From contig NZ_CP089214.1 in assembly GCF_021183625.1 (NCBI RefSeq), positions 5,890,001 through 5,954,000 of the forward strand: a DNA stretch of 64,000 nucleotides, read 5' to 3'. Both the position numbers and the translations under genes were made by a program. Origin of the DNA: Nocardia asteroides (lineage in GTDB: Bacteria; Actinomycetota; Actinomycetes; Mycobacteriales; Mycobacteriaceae). The notes beneath the pieces are model-generated. The model saw nothing but the letters and a program-made list of their open reading frames with translations. It had not been told where the DNA came from and did not search any database. How positions within the stretch are numbered: the stretch's first letter is position 1; the number at the start of each line of letters is the position of its first letter. Positions 16,342-25,266 of the stretch are shown in pieces.

Positions 16342-17306
16342 CCGGGCCCGGTGCGGGTGACGCGCTGTTCGACAACGAGGACATGTCCGCGGGGTACCGC
16401 AGGCCGCCGGAGCCGGTGGAGTACGCGGGCGACGTCGAGGTGACGGCGGTGCTTCCGGTGCTCGCCGACCCCGACGCGGTCGCCGAGGTGGTGGCGCCGA
16501 GCCGGACGATCGACACCCCGGTCGGCGCCGCGCTGCTGCGCACCGACGGGCTGACCGTGAAGTTCGGCGGGCTGACCGCGCTGGACAGCGTCGACTTCGA
16601 GATCCGCCGCGGCGAGATCCTCGGGTTGATCGGGCCGAACGGCGCGGGCAAGACTACCTGCTTCAACGCCATCAGCGGGGTGTACCGGCCGACCTCGGGC
16701 ACGGTGTACTTCGACGGCAAGCCGCTCACCAAGACCAAGCGCAACGCCATCACCAGGCTCGGCATCGCGCGCACCTTCCAGAACATCCGGCTCTTCGGCG
16801 AGATGACCGCGCTGGAGAACGTGGTGGTCGGCACCGACGCCAGGCACAAGACCTCGGTGCCCGGCGCGATCTTCCGCACCCCGCGGCACCGCCGCGAGGA
16901 GCGCGACGCCATCGAGCGCGGCATGGCGCTGCTGGAGTTCGTCGGCATCGCGCCGCGGGCGGTGGAGAAGGCGCGCAACCTCTCCTACGGTGACCAGCGC
17001 AGGCTCGAGATCGCCCGCGCGCTCGCCACCGAGCCGAAGCTGCTCTGCCTGGACGAGCCGGCCGCTGGGTTCAATCCCAGCGAGAAATCCGCGCTCATGG
17101 AGCTGATCCGCAAGATCCGCGACGACGGCTTCACGGTGCTGCTCATCGAGCACGACATGCGGCTGGTCATGGGCGTGACCGACCGGATCGTGGTGCTGGA
17201 GTTCGGCCGCAAGATCGCCGACGGGCTGCCCGCCGAGATCCGGGAGAACCCGGACGTGATCGCCGCCTACCTCGGCGTGCCCGACGACGAAGAACAGGGG
17301 CAGTGA
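16338..17306 (+). CDS. livG: Branched-chain amino-acid ABC ATPase LivG
   Basis: The 322-residue ATPase powers the LivHM channel. Walker A GPNGAGKTT is at 99-107, the Q-loop is in RTFQNIRLF, the signature is LSYGDQRRLEIARAL, Walker B is LLCLDEPAAG, and the His switch is LLIEHDM. The C-terminal LivG tail RIVVLEFGRKIADG is present. An acidic extension of about 65 residues precedes the ABC domain and is not usual for LivG (about 255 residues); no internal start with a good ribosome binding site was obvious. The ATG overlaps the livM stop, and the stop overlaps the livF start. Confidence 0.94.
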   Translation: MTGPGAGDALFDNEDMSAGYRRPPEPVEYAGDVEVTAVLPVLADPDAVAEVVAPSRTIDTPVGAALLRTDGLTVKFGGLTALDSVDFEIRRGEILGLIGPNGAGKTTCFNAISGVYRPTSGTVYFDGKPLTKTKRNAITRLGIARTFQNIRLFGEMTALENVVVGTDARHKTSVPGAIFRTPRHRREERDAIERGMALLEFVGIAPRAVEKARNLSYGDQRRLEIARALATEPKLLCLDEPAAGFNPSEKSALMELIRKIRDDGFTVLLIEHDMRLVMGVTDRIVVLEFGRKIADGLPAEIRENPDVIAAYLGVPDDEEQGQ

Positions 17307-18037
17307 TGGCTGACACCGAGGTGCTGCTCGACGTCACCGACATGGTGGTGAACTATGGCCGGATCCAGGCGCTGCACGGGGTCTCGTTGCAGGTCAGGCA
17401 GGGTGAACTGGTGACACTGCTCGGCGCCAACGGCGCGGGCAAGACCACCACCATGCGCGCGCTCTCCGGGCTGCTGCCGCTCACCGGCGGCCGGGTGGTC
17501 TTCGACGGCGAGGACATCACGCACGTCAAGGCGCACGAGCGGGTGGGCCGCGGGCTCATCCAGGCGCCAGAGGGCCGCGGCGTCTTCCCCGGCATGACCG
17601 TGCTGGAGAACCTGGAGATGGGCTGCTACGCCCGGCCGTTCGAGGAGAAGGCGGGGTACGCGAAGACCCTGGACTGGGTCTTCGAGCTCTTCCCGCGGCT
17701 GGCCGAGCGGCGCAAGCAGGTCGGCGGCACGCTCTCCGGCGGCGAGCAGCAGATGCTCGCCATCGGCCGCTCGCTGATGGCGCGGCCGCGGCTGCTGCTG
17801 CTGGACGAGCCGTCGATGGGGCTGGCGCCCATGGTGATCCAGCAGATCTTCCGGATCATCGGGCAGATCAACGCCGAGGGGACGACGGTGCTGCTGGTCG
17901 AGCAGAACGCGCAGCAGGCGCTGGCGCGCAGCACCCGCGCCTACATCCTGGAGACCGGTGAGGTGACCAAGACCGGTGGCGGCCGCGAGCTGCTCACCGA
18001 TCCCGCCGTGAAATCGGCGTACCTCGGCGTCGGCTGA
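17306..18037 (+). CDS. livF: Branched-chain amino-acid ABC ATPase LivF
   Basis: The 243-residue second ATPase of the heterodimer has Walker A GANGAGKTT (40-48), Q-loop GLIQAPEGRGVFPGM, signature LSGGEQQMLAIGRSL, Walker B LLLLDEPSMGLAP and switch LLVEQNA. These are LivF-type variants, distinct from LivG. ATG 17306 shares its A with the livG stop (TGATG); GTG 17303 is an in-frame alternative. It ends the livKHMGF operon. Confidence 0.95.
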   Translation: MADTEVLLDVTDMVVNYGRIQALHGVSLQVRQGELVTLLGANGAGKTTTMRALSGLLPLTGGRVVFDGEDITHVKAHERVGRGLIQAPEGRGVFPGMTVLENLEMGCYARPFEEKAGYAKTLDWVFELFPRLAERRKQVGGTLSGGEQQMLAIGRSLMARPRLLLLDEPSMGLAPMVIQQIFRIIGQINAEGTTVLLVEQNAQQALARSTRAYILETGEVTKTGGGRELLTDPAVKSAYLGVG

Positions 18038-18229
18038 GCCGGGGCCGCCGCGGCCGCGCGGTGGAAGTGCCTGCTCCGCGGGGGTTTCCGCCGTGCCGGG
18101 CGGCGGTGCGCTGGCCGCGGGGCCGCGGTGGCCGCTCCGGACGGGCTTGCGGTGCGCACGGCGCTCCGCTTCCATGGAGCCGGTGGTGCGGGCAACGGCG
18201 CCGGTGCCACCGCGGAGCGAGGGGGAACG

Positions 18230-19225
18230 ATGAGCGGGCCGTGGTGGAGCCGGCCGCGCCGGTTGATCGCCCTCGCGGCGGGTGCGGCGGTGATCGGGCT
18301 GGTGCTGGCCGCCGGGGTCTCCGGGCCCGCGCACCGGACCGTCGAGCCGCCGACCGAGCTGCGCGCGGCGCGCGGCGTCGCGGCCGGCCCCGGCTTCGCG
18401 GGCGTGCTCGACGAGGCAGCCCGCCCGGCCGGTGACGACGCGCCGCCGGTGGCCGAGCTGCCGCTGGCCGGGGTGCCGCTGCGCGCGGGGCCCGGCGCGC
18501 CCGACCCGCGCCCGGTCTTCGCGCTCGCCGACCACCCGCTGCTGGCCAGGCACGCCGGGCTGGCCAGGATCAGCTGCGAGCTGCCGCCCTGGCACGACGA
18601 GCCGCGCGGCGCCGACGCGTTCCTGCGCGCGACGCTGGACTGCCTGGACGACAGCTGGTCGGTGACGCTGCGCAACGCCGGGCTCCCCTTCCGCCCGCCG
18701 CGGCTGGAGCTGCCCGCCGCCGGGGCCCGCAGCGCGTGCCCGGACCGGCTGCCCGGCCCGGCGGACCGGCCGTTCTACTGTCCGGCCGAGGAGAGCATCG
18801 TCGTCCCCGCCGCTGCGCTGCGGCCGCTCGGCGCCGGGTCGAGGCGCGGCACCCAGCTCGCCGCGCTCGGGCACGAGTACGGCCACCACGTGCAGCAGCT
18901 CGTCGGCGTGCTGCGCGCCTACACCGACGCGCGCACCGCCGCGGGCTGGAGCTCCGAGCGCGGCCAGGAGCAGAGCCGCAGGCTCGACCTGCAGGCGTGG
19001 TGCTTGTCCGGCATGTTCCTCGGCACCAACCACGGCCGCGGCGACATCGACCGGCGCACCTGGGAGGAGGCCGCGAGCGCGGTTCGGGCCGGCGGCGACC
19101 GGCCGGGCGAGCCGCGGCTGCTCGGCAGCCCGGAGTCGGTGTGGGGCTGGTGGCGCTGGGGTTCGGACACCGGCGACACCTGGGAGTGCAACAGCTGGTA
19201 CGCGGCCGCGTCGCACGTCGGCTGA
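18230..19225 (+). CDS. Neutral zinc metallopeptidase-like, membrane-anchored protein
   Basis: This 331-residue protein has an N-terminal Arg-rich cytoplasmic stub, one membrane helix at about residues 11-30 and an extracytoplasmic domain. HEYGHH (215-220) is the HExxH zinc motif with His215, Glu216 and His219. Upstream, TLDCLDDSWS and the Cys residues at 170 and 184 resemble the YpfJ/neutral zinc metallopeptidase family. Downstream, ELQADC-like LDLQAWCLSGMF and the Asn-Trp end fit too. ATG 18230 has a gaggggga site. It follows the liv operon by 190 bases and precedes polA. The substrate is unknown; a role in processing an exported or envelope protein is inference. Confidence 0.82.
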   Translation: MSGPWWSRPRRLIALAAGAAVIGLVLAAGVSGPAHRTVEPPTELRAARGVAAGPGFAGVLDEAARPAGDDAPPVAELPLAGVPLRAGPGAPDPRPVFALADHPLLARHAGLARISCELPPWHDEPRGADAFLRATLDCLDDSWSVTLRNAGLPFRPPRLELPAAGARSACPDRLPGPADRPFYCPAEESIVVPAAALRPLGAGSRRGTQLAALGHEYGHHVQQLVGVLRAYTDARTAAGWSSERGQEQSRRLDLQAWCLSGMFLGTNHGRGDIDRRTWEEAASAVRAGGDRPGEPRLLGSPESVWGWWRWGSDTGDTWECNSWYAAASHVG

Positions 19226-19263
19226 GCCGCGCGGGTCCCGGCCCGGATGTCGGAGCCGGTCCC

Positions 19264-19269
19264 TAGACT
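19264..19269 (+). promoter_or_regulatory. Probable -10 element for leaderless polA
   Basis: TAGACT ends six bases before the polA GTG at 19276, so transcription would start at the start codon. No ribosome binding site is present. Confidence 0.55.
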
Positions 19270-19275
19270 CACGGT

Positions 19276-22011
19276 GTGACTTCACCGACCACGCAGCCAG
19301 CCACCTCCGCCGCCGCCCCGACCGCGGGCGGTGACCGGCCGACGTTGCTGCTGCTGGACGGGCACTCGATCGCCTACCGCGCCTTCTTCGCACTGCCCGC
19401 GGAGAACTTCAAGACCGTCACCGGGCAGACCACGAACGCCGTCTACGGCTTCACCGCCATGCTGATCAACCTGCTCAGGGACGAGAAGCCGACGCACGTG
19501 GCGGCCGCCTTCGACGTCTCCCGCGCGACCTTCCGCACCGAGGCGTACCCCGCGTACAAGGCGAACCGCAGCGCCACCCCGGACGAGTTCCGCGGCCAGG
19601 TCGAGCTGACCAAGGACGTGCTCGCCGCGCTCGGCATCCCGGTGATGGCGATCGAGGGCTACGAGGCCGACGACGTGATCGCCACCATCACCACCCAGGC
19701 GCTGCGCGACGGCTTCCGGATCCTGGTCGTCACCGGCGACCGCGACGCCATCCAGCTGGTGAACGACGACGTCACCGTGCTCTACCCGCGCAAGGGCGTC
19801 TCCGACCTGACCCGCTTCACCCCCGGGGAGGTGCAGGCCAAGTACGGCCTCACCCCCGCCCAGTACCCGGATTACGCGGCGCTGCGCGGCGACCCGAGCG
19901 ACAACCTGCCCGGCATCCCCGGCGTCGGGGAGAAGACCGCGGCCAAGTGGATCCGCGAGTACGGCGACCTGGCCGCGCTGGTCGACCGGGTGGACGAGGT
20001 CAAGGGCAAGGTCGGCGACGCACTGCGCGCCAACCTGAGCAGCGTGGTGCTGAACCGGCAGCTCACCGAGATGGTGAAGGACGTCCCGCTGCCGTACACC
20101 CCGGAGCAGCTGGCCAAGGCGCCGTGGGACCGGAACAGGATCCACCAGCTCTTCGACGACCTGGAGTTCCGGGTGCTGCGCGACCGGATCTTCGAGACGC
20201 TGGCCCCGCCGGAGCCGGAGGCCGAGTCCGGCTTCGAGATCAGCGGCGGCGCGCTGGAGGTCGGTGCGGTCGGCGAGTGGCTCACCGCACACGCGAAAGC
20301 CGGTGCGCGGCACGGCCTCTCGGTGGTCGGCAGCGGCAGCCCGGCCGCCGGTGACGTACGCGCGCTCGCCATCGCCGCGGCGGACGGCGAGGGCGGCTAC
20401 ATCGACACGACGGTGCTCACCCCGGAGGACGAGGCCGCGCTCGGCGCCTGGCTGGCCGACCCGGCGGTGCCGAAGGCGCTGCACGAGGCGAAGGCCGCCA
20501 TCCACGCGCTGCGCGGCCGCGGCTGGAGCCTCGGCGGCCTCGCCACCGACACCGCGCTCGCCGCCTACCTGGTGCGCCCGGGCCAGCGCAGCTTCAACCT
20601 GGACGACCTCTCGCTGCGCTACCTGCGCCGCGAGCTGCGCGCCGAGGTGGACGAGACCCCGCAGCTCTCGCTCCTGGACGAGGAGGACGCCGCCGACGTC
20701 GAGCTGGCCACCGCCGAGATGCTGCGCGCCCGCGCCGTCGCCGACCTGGCCGACGCGCTCGACGAAGAGCTGGCGAAGATCGAGTCGGTGCCGCTGCTCA
20801 CCGAGATGGAGCTGCCGCTGCTCGGCGTGCTCGCGGGTCTGGAGGAGTCCGGCATCGCGGTCGACACCGACCAGCTCGGCACGCTGCAGCGCACCTTCGC
20901 GGAGAAGGTGAACGACGCCGCCGAGGCGGCCTACGGCGTGATCGGCAAGCAGATCAACCTGGGCTCGCCCAAGCAGCTGCAGGTGGTGCTCTTCGACGAG
21001 CTGGACATGCCGAAGACCAAGCGCACCAAGACCGGCTACACCACCGACGCCGACGCGCTGGAATCGCTCTTCGAGAAGACCGAGCACCCCTTCCTCGAGC
21101 ACCTGCTCGCGCACCGCGACGCCACCCGGCTCAAGGTCACGGTGGACGGGCTGCTCAAGTCGGTCGCCGACGACGGCCGCATCCACACCACCTTCAACCA
21201 GACCATCGCCGCCACCGGCCGGCTGTCATCGACCGAGCCGAACCTGCAGAACATCCCGATCCGCACCGACACCGGCAGGCAGATCCGCGACACCTTCGTC
21301 GTCGGCGCGGGCTACGCCGAGCTGATGACCGCCGACTACAGCCAGATCGAGATGCGGATCATGGCGCACCTCTCCGGCGACGAGGGGCTGATCGAGGCCT
21401 TCAACTCCGGCGAGGACCTGCACACCTTCGTGGCGTCGAAGGCCTTCGACATCCCGATCTCCGAGGTGCACCCGGAGATGCGGCGGCGGATCAAGGCCAT
21501 GTCCTACGGCCTGGCCTACGGGCTCAGCGCCTTCGGCCTCTCCGCTCAGCTCAAGATCAGCACCGCCGAGGCGAAGGAGCAGATGGAGACCTACTTCGCC
21601 CGCTTCGGCCGGATCCGCGACTACCTGTACGAGGTGGTGGAGCAGGCCCGCAAGGTCGGCTACACGCAGACGCTCTTCGGCCGCCGCCGCTACCTGCCCG
21701 ACCTGGACACCAGCAACCGGCAGCGCCGCGAGGCCGCCGAGCGGATGGCGCTGAACGCGCCGATCCAGGGCACCGCCGCCGACATCATCAAGGTCGCCAT
21801 GATCAACGTGCACAACGCCATCGCGGCCGCCGGGCTGCGCTCCCGGATGCTGCTGCAGATCCACGACGAGCTGGTCTTCGAGGTCGCCGACGGCGAGCGG
21901 GCCGAGCTGGAGCGGCTGGCCCGCGAGGAGATGTCGGCGGTGCTCGAGATGTCGGTGCCGCTGGACGTCTCGGTGGGCACCGGGCGCAGCTGGAACGCCG
22001 CCGCGCACTGA
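19276..22011 (+). CDS. polA: DNA polymerase I
   Basis: The enzyme fills gaps and removes RNA primers in excision repair and lagging-strand replication. The 911 residues show the 5'-nuclease domain first (LLLDGHSIAYRAFFALP, acidic VTGDRDAIQL, GVGEKTAAKW). A middle 3'-5' exonuclease-like domain (about 330-500) appears to lack the catalytic carboxylates, as in mycobacteria. The polymerase domain has motif A MTADYSQIEMR, the O-helix RRRIKAMSYGLAYGLSAFGL and motif C QIHDELVFEV. It cooperates with uvrA and uvrB elsewhere in the window. The GTG start has a -10 but no ribosome binding site. Confidence 0.97.
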   Translation: MTSPTTQPATSAAAPTAGGDRPTLLLLDGHSIAYRAFFALPAENFKTVTGQTTNAVYGFTAMLINLLRDEKPTHVAAAFDVSRATFRTEAYPAYKANRSATPDEFRGQVELTKDVLAALGIPVMAIEGYEADDVIATITTQALRDGFRILVVTGDRDAIQLVNDDVTVLYPRKGVSDLTRFTPGEVQAKYGLTPAQYPDYAALRGDPSDNLPGIPGVGEKTAAKWIREYGDLAALVDRVDEVKGKVGDALRANLSSVVLNRQLTEMVKDVPLPYTPEQLAKAPWDRNRIHQLFDDLEFRVLRDRIFETLAPPEPEAESGFEISGGALEVGAVGEWLTAHAKAGARHGLSVVGSGSPAAGDVRALAIAAADGEGGYIDTTVLTPEDEAALGAWLADPAVPKALHEAKAAIHALRGRGWSLGGLATDTALAAYLVRPGQRSFNLDDLSLRYLRRELRAEVDETPQLSLLDEEDAADVELATAEMLRARAVADLADALDEELAKIESVPLLTEMELPLLGVLAGLEESGIAVDTDQLGTLQRTFAEKVNDAAEAAYGVIGKQINLGSPKQLQVVLFDELDMPKTKRTKTGYTTDADALESLFEKTEHPFLEHLLAHRDATRLKVTVDGLLKSVADDGRIHTTFNQTIAATGRLSSTEPNLQNIPIRTDTGRQIRDTFVVGAGYAELMTADYSQIEMRIMAHLSGDEGLIEAFNSGEDLHTFVASKAFDIPISEVHPEMRRRIKAMSYGLAYGLSAFGLSAQLKISTAEAKEQMETYFARFGRIRDYLYEVVEQARKVGYTQTLFGRRRYLPDLDTSNRQRREAAERMALNAPIQGTAADIIKVAMINVHNAIAAAGLRSRMLLQIHDELVFEVADGERAELERLAREEMSAVLEMSVPLDVSVGTGRSWNAAAH

Positions 22012-22140
22012 CCCCCTTCGCTGCCTGCGAACCCAGGTTTGCGATCAGGGTGAGTTGTACCGGGGTCTTCGCTGGGGGGTAGCTCTACGGTGGCGTGTCA
22101 TATGAGCGTTCCCGCATACGAGTGCGAAGGATACTTCCGC

Positions 22141-22629
22141 ATGACCGTCACCGATCAGCTGCTCGAGAACAACGCCGCCTACGCCGCGACCTTCAGCGGC
22201 CCGCTGCCGCTGCCCCCTTCGAAGGGCGTGGCCGTGCTGGCCTGCATGGATGCCAGGATCAACGTCTACGGCGTGCTCGGCCTGAACGAGGGTGAGGCGC
22301 ACGTCATCCGCAACGCGGGCGGCGTCGTCACCGCGGACGAGATCAGGTCGCTGGCGATCAGCCAGCGGCTGCTCGGCACCCGGGAGATCATCCTCATCCA
22401 CCACACCGACTGCGGGATGCTGACCTTCACCGACGACGACTTCAAGAAGTCGATCCAGGACGAGGTCGGAATCAAGCCGGAGTGGTCGGCGGAGGCATTC
22501 GGCGACCTGGACACCGACGTGCGGCAGTCCATCGCGCGGATCGAGGCCAGCCCGTACATCCCGCACAAGGACGCCATCCGCGGCTTCGTCTTCGACGTCG
22601 CCACCGGCAAGCTGAACGAGGTCGTCTGA
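22141..22629 (+). CDS. canA: Beta-class carbonic anhydrase
   Basis: It interconverts CO2 and bicarbonate in the cytoplasm. The 162-residue length and sequence closely match M. tuberculosis Rv1284 as I recall it. Zinc ligands are Cys35 in ACMDAR, His88 and Cys91 in HHTDCG; the Asp37-Arg39 dyad is in CMDAR. RNAGGVVTADEIRSLAISQR is typical. ATG 22141 is chosen because it matches the ortholog and has an aagga site; an ATG further up at 22090 adds an unlikely Cys-rich leader. No neighbour shares its pathway. Confidence 0.94.
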   Translation: MTVTDQLLENNAAYAATFSGPLPLPPSKGVAVLACMDARINVYGVLGLNEGEAHVIRNAGGVVTADEIRSLAISQRLLGTREIILIHHTDCGMLTFTDDDFKKSIQDEVGIKPEWSAEAFGDLDTDVRQSIARIEASPYIPHKDAIRGFVFDVATGKLNEVV

Positions 22630-22689
22630 ACCTTCTCGCCCGCGGCGACCGGCCCGCGTGAGCCCCCGGCTCGCGCGGGCCGCTCCGCG

Positions 22690-23196
22690 TCAGAACTCCA
22701 GCGCGCCCCGCGCGGGCCAGACACCGTCGGCGCGGTGCTGCTGCACCACCCGGACCCAGACCTGCCAGGCCGCCGTCCCGGCCGGCCGGTAGCGGTTGGT
22801 GTCCAGGTCGAGGGTCAGCTCGAAATCCTCGTCCGGCTCGGGGGAGCGGCCGGTGCAGCGGGCCGCGACCAGGTAGCGGGCGGAGCGATCGTCACCGTTG
22901 CCCAGCTCGTACTCGACCCGCCAGCGCACCGGGTGGATGCGGACCCCGCGCGGCTCCCGGCCGCCCTCGCCCGCCGCACTGTAATCGGCGGCCACCTCGT
23001 ACTCGCCGAGCGCGGTGTACTCGTAGACCTCCCCGCTGGCCGAGTCGACCACGAAGCGCACCGGCGCCGCCTCCTCGGGCAGCGGCGTGCAGACCCAGCC
23101 GCGCTCGAAGGGCACCGAGCGGAACGTCAGCCCCGGCCCGAGGAGCTCCGTCAGATGGTGTTCGGCGCGCACTGTGTCGTCGGTCGGCTGGATCAT
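22690..23196 (-). CDS. Hypothetical protein
   Basis: I do not recognise this 168-residue acidic protein. The start ATG 23196 is supported by a ggagagaag purine stretch and by loss of coding bias upstream. It appears to be a small beta-rich domain: RFVVDSASGEVYEYTALGEY, a WRVEYELG strand and a C-terminal DFELTLDLDTNRYRPAGTAA. There is no signal peptide or membrane segment. FVVDSASGEVYEYT is loosely similar to small immunity-type (YrhB-like) domains, but no toxin gene adjoins it. It converges with canA. Confidence 0.6.
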   Translation of the reverse strand: MIQPTDDTVRAEHHLTELLGPGLTFRSVPFERGWVCTPLPEEAAPVRFVVDSASGEVYEYTALGEYEVAADYSAAGEGGREPRGVRIHPVRWRVEYELGNGDDRSARYLVAARCTGRSPEPDEDFELTLDLDTNRYRPAGTAAWQVWVRVVQQHRADGVWPARGALEF

Positions 23197-23768
23197 GCTC
23201 GCTCTTCTCTCCCCCGCGGCCTTGCCCGCGAAAGCGATTCGCGGACTTCTTGTTTCGGCACGACGTCGGCTACGCCGTCCGACACTGGGTTGGACGCGCG
23301 GTGTGAACCAGCGGTTCCGCATTGTGACCGGGGCGACGTTCGCCCGGGTGGCGCATGAGTTGCGGAGCTCCGGGCCGCCGGATCCGGCCGCGCGGTCCTC
23401 ATGCGCGCCGCGCACTGCCGCGCCGTGCCCGTGACCCGGCGCACAGCACCCGTTGTGAGCTGCGCGAACACTACTTGCCGGTATCGGTGAAACCGGGTGT
23501 TAACGCGGTTGCCATACCCGGACGACATCCCTATTGTGAAAGCCGTGCCGTACCCCGCCCGCCACCGCGCCGCAGCGCTCGATATCGCAGACCGCGATCG
23601 CGCCGCGCGCATTCCGCTCACCGCGATGGTGGCGCGGCGACTTCTCGTAGTAGCTCGCCGTAGCGAGGTCTGATCCGGACCAGCCCCCTCGCTGCGGGCT
23701 TCCTCGAACGTTACTGCTGGTCACCCCTGTTTCATTCGGACATACTCTCCGGGAAGACCGAACCTGCC
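23197..23768. other. 572-bp intergenic region with a promoter-like site
   Basis: No gene is confidently supported. The region contains TTGCCA (23509-23514) and TATTGT (23532-23537) separated by 17 bases, a near-consensus promoter on the plus strand. A 42-codon open frame (GTG 23545 to TGA 23673) begins about where transcription would start. The rest shows no clear repeats. Confidence 0.5.
23509..23537 (+). promoter_or_regulatory. Candidate sigma70-type promoter TTGCCA-N17-TATTGT
   Basis: Both hexamers and the 17-base spacer fit the vegetative consensus. It could drive the LeuA-domain gene at 23769 with a long leader, or a leaderless 42-codon frame that starts at 23545. Confidence 0.4.
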
Positions 23769-24203
23769 ATGACCATGTTGACTCTCGACATCGATACGTT
23801 CCGGACCGCCGCCCCCGCCGCCCTGCGGGCCGAGTGCGCCGGTCTCACCGACTCCGACTTCCAAGCCCGCTACTGCGCTGAGCAGGGCCCGATCCGGCTC
23901 GGCGACTGGTCGCCCGCGGACAGCCGCAGCGCCTGCTTCACCGCGACCATCGAATTCGCCGACCGGCTGCGCAGCGTGGTCGCCACCGGCAGCCCGGTGG
24001 CCGCGCTGACCTCGGCGCTCTACAGCGAGGGGTACCCGGTCGAGCTGCTGCAGTTCCACCAGCGCAGCACCGCCGCCGGGACCGCGACCTTCGTCCGCTG
24101 CGAGCTGAACGGCCGCAGGGGCTGGGGCGCCGCGCTCGCCGACGACGGCCTGGAATCCACCGTCCGCGCCATGATCGCGGGCGTGAACGGGCTCGGTGCC
24201 TGA
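23769..24203 (+). CDS. Stand-alone LeuA-type allosteric (dimerisation) domain protein
   Basis: The 144-residue protein resembles only the C-terminal regulatory domain of 2-isopropylmalate synthase. The block GSPVAALTSALYSEGYPVEL, the HQRST...ATFVRCELNGR stretch, GWGAALADD and ESTVRAMIAGVN follow the LeuA pattern of a GPLSAF-like helix, YVE strand, VWGVGI and SLRAVVSAVN. The catalytic TIM barrel is absent. LeuA uses this domain to bind leucine, so this may be a free leucine-sensing or decoy subunit; that is inference. ATG 23769 (or 23775) follows a ggaaga site. A 14-bp terminator follows its stop. Confidence 0.75.
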   Translation: MTMLTLDIDTFRTAAPAALRAECAGLTDSDFQARYCAEQGPIRLGDWSPADSRSACFTATIEFADRLRSVVATGSPVAALTSALYSEGYPVELLQFHQRSTAAGTATFVRCELNGRRGWGAALADDGLESTVRAMIAGVNGLGA

Positions 24204-24223
24204 CCGGCACCTCCCGGACGAAC

Positions 24224-24256
24224 CGAGGGCCGCTCACGGATCGTGAGCGGCCCTCG
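24224..24256. terminator. Perfect 14-bp bidirectional terminator hairpin
   Basis: Stem 24224-24237 pairs with 24243-24256 around a 5-base loop. It sits between the convergent LeuA-domain and thioredoxin genes and can serve both. Confidence 0.85.
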
Positions 24257-24269
24257 TCGTCGGTGCGCG

Positions 24270-24638
24270 CTACTCGGCGGGCTGCTGCTCCGCGAGCTGC
24301 TTGCGCACGTCGTCCATGTCCAGCGCCTTCACCTGGGAGACCAGGTCCTCCAGCGCGGCCGGGGGCAGCGCGCCGGGCTGCGCGAAGACGAGCACGCCCT
24401 CGCGGAAGGCCATGATCGTCGGGATGGAGCGGATGTTGGCGGCGGCGGCGAGGCTCTGCTCGGCCTCGGTGTCCACCTTGCCGTGCACCACGTCGGGGTG
24501 CTTGTCCGCGGACGCCTCGAAGGTGGGCGCGAAGCTCTTGCACGGACCGCACCACGAGGCCCAGAAATCGACGAGTACCACGTCGTTCCCGGTCACAACC
24601 TCGTCGAAGTTCTGCTGGGTCAGCGTCTGGGTGGCCAT
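24270..24638 (-). CDS. Thioredoxin
   Basis: This disulfide reductase or chaperone has 122 residues with the active-site motif WCGPC (29-33) in VDFWASWCGPCKSFAP. The cis-proline loop IRSIPTIMAFREG and the usual thioredoxin fold follow. A C-terminal Glu/Gln-rich tail of about 20 residues exceeds the common 105-110. ATG 24638 has a gagaggac site; the upstream extension is non-coding. It may be the general thioredoxin or a specialised paralogue; the reductase is not in the window. Confidence 0.93.
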   Translation of the reverse strand: MATQTLTQQNFDEVVTGNDVVLVDFWASWCGPCKSFAPTFEASADKHPDVVHGKVDTEAEQSLAAAANIRSIPTIMAFREGVLVFAQPGALPPAALEDLVSQVKALDMDDVRKQLAEQQPAE

Positions 24639-24684
24639 GTCGTCCTCTCGTTGCGTGTGCCTGCTGTAACGCGGGCCTACCGTT

Positions 24685-25203
24685 CTATGTTCCACGGACA
24701 GTCCACTCGCGGCGCCGATCGCCGTCCCATCGGCGAATACCCGCGACCGTCGCCGGGGAATCACCATCGGCCGCGATCAGCTCGATCGCCGCGCCGAGCC
24801 GCTCCGGCGGCAGCCGCCTTGCCAGCGTCACGTGCGGGGTCCAGGCGTCCGGTTCCGAGTTCTCCGGAATGTCGGGCGCGCCACCGACGGCGACGTGTAT
24901 CCGGCGGTGCAGCGCGAGCAGCGCGCGGGTCGGGATCACCAGCCGCACCAGGACGAACCGTCCCCTGCCGAAGACCACCGGGCTGCCCAGCGTGATCGGG
25001 AACGGCTCGAACTCCAGCTCGCACAGCGCGGCCTCGGCCTCGGGGGCCAGCTCGGCGGCGACCGCGGCGGTGACGTGCGGCCGGTTCGACGCCCCGGTGT
25101 GCGCGGCCTGGCTCGGCAGCCCGGCCGCGGCGAGCGCCCGCCACTGCGCCCGCACCGCGGACTCGGCCGCCGCGTCCAGCAGCAGTTCGACGGACTGCAC
25201 CAT
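24685..25203 (-). CDS. 2H phosphoesterase (2'-5' RNA ligase family)
   Basis: The 172-residue protein carries the two HxT motifs of the 2H superfamily: His43-Val-Thr45 in RPHVTAAV and His124-Val-Thr126 in TPHVTLARRL, about 80 residues apart as expected. Members hydrolyse cyclic phosphodiesters or 2'-5' linkages in RNA or nucleotides. It contains Glu/Leu-rich helices (LAPEAEAALCELEFEPFPI). The ATG is preceded on its strand by a -10-like TACCGT nine bases away and no ribosome binding site. It is divergent from the dehydrogenase gene at 25267. The natural substrate is unknown. Confidence 0.85.
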   Translation of the reverse strand: MVQSVELLLDAAAESAVRAQWRALAAAGLPSQAAHTGASNRPHVTAAVAAELAPEAEAALCELEFEPFPITLGSPVVFGRGRFVLVRLVIPTRALLALHRRIHVAVGGAPDIPENSEPDAWTPHVTLARRLPPERLGAAIELIAADGDSPATVAGIRRWDGDRRREWTVRGT

Positions 25204-25266
25204 GATCGTCCGACGGTAACCGACCCCGCGAAGCCGCGCGCCGGAACCGCGCGCCACGATGAGCGG

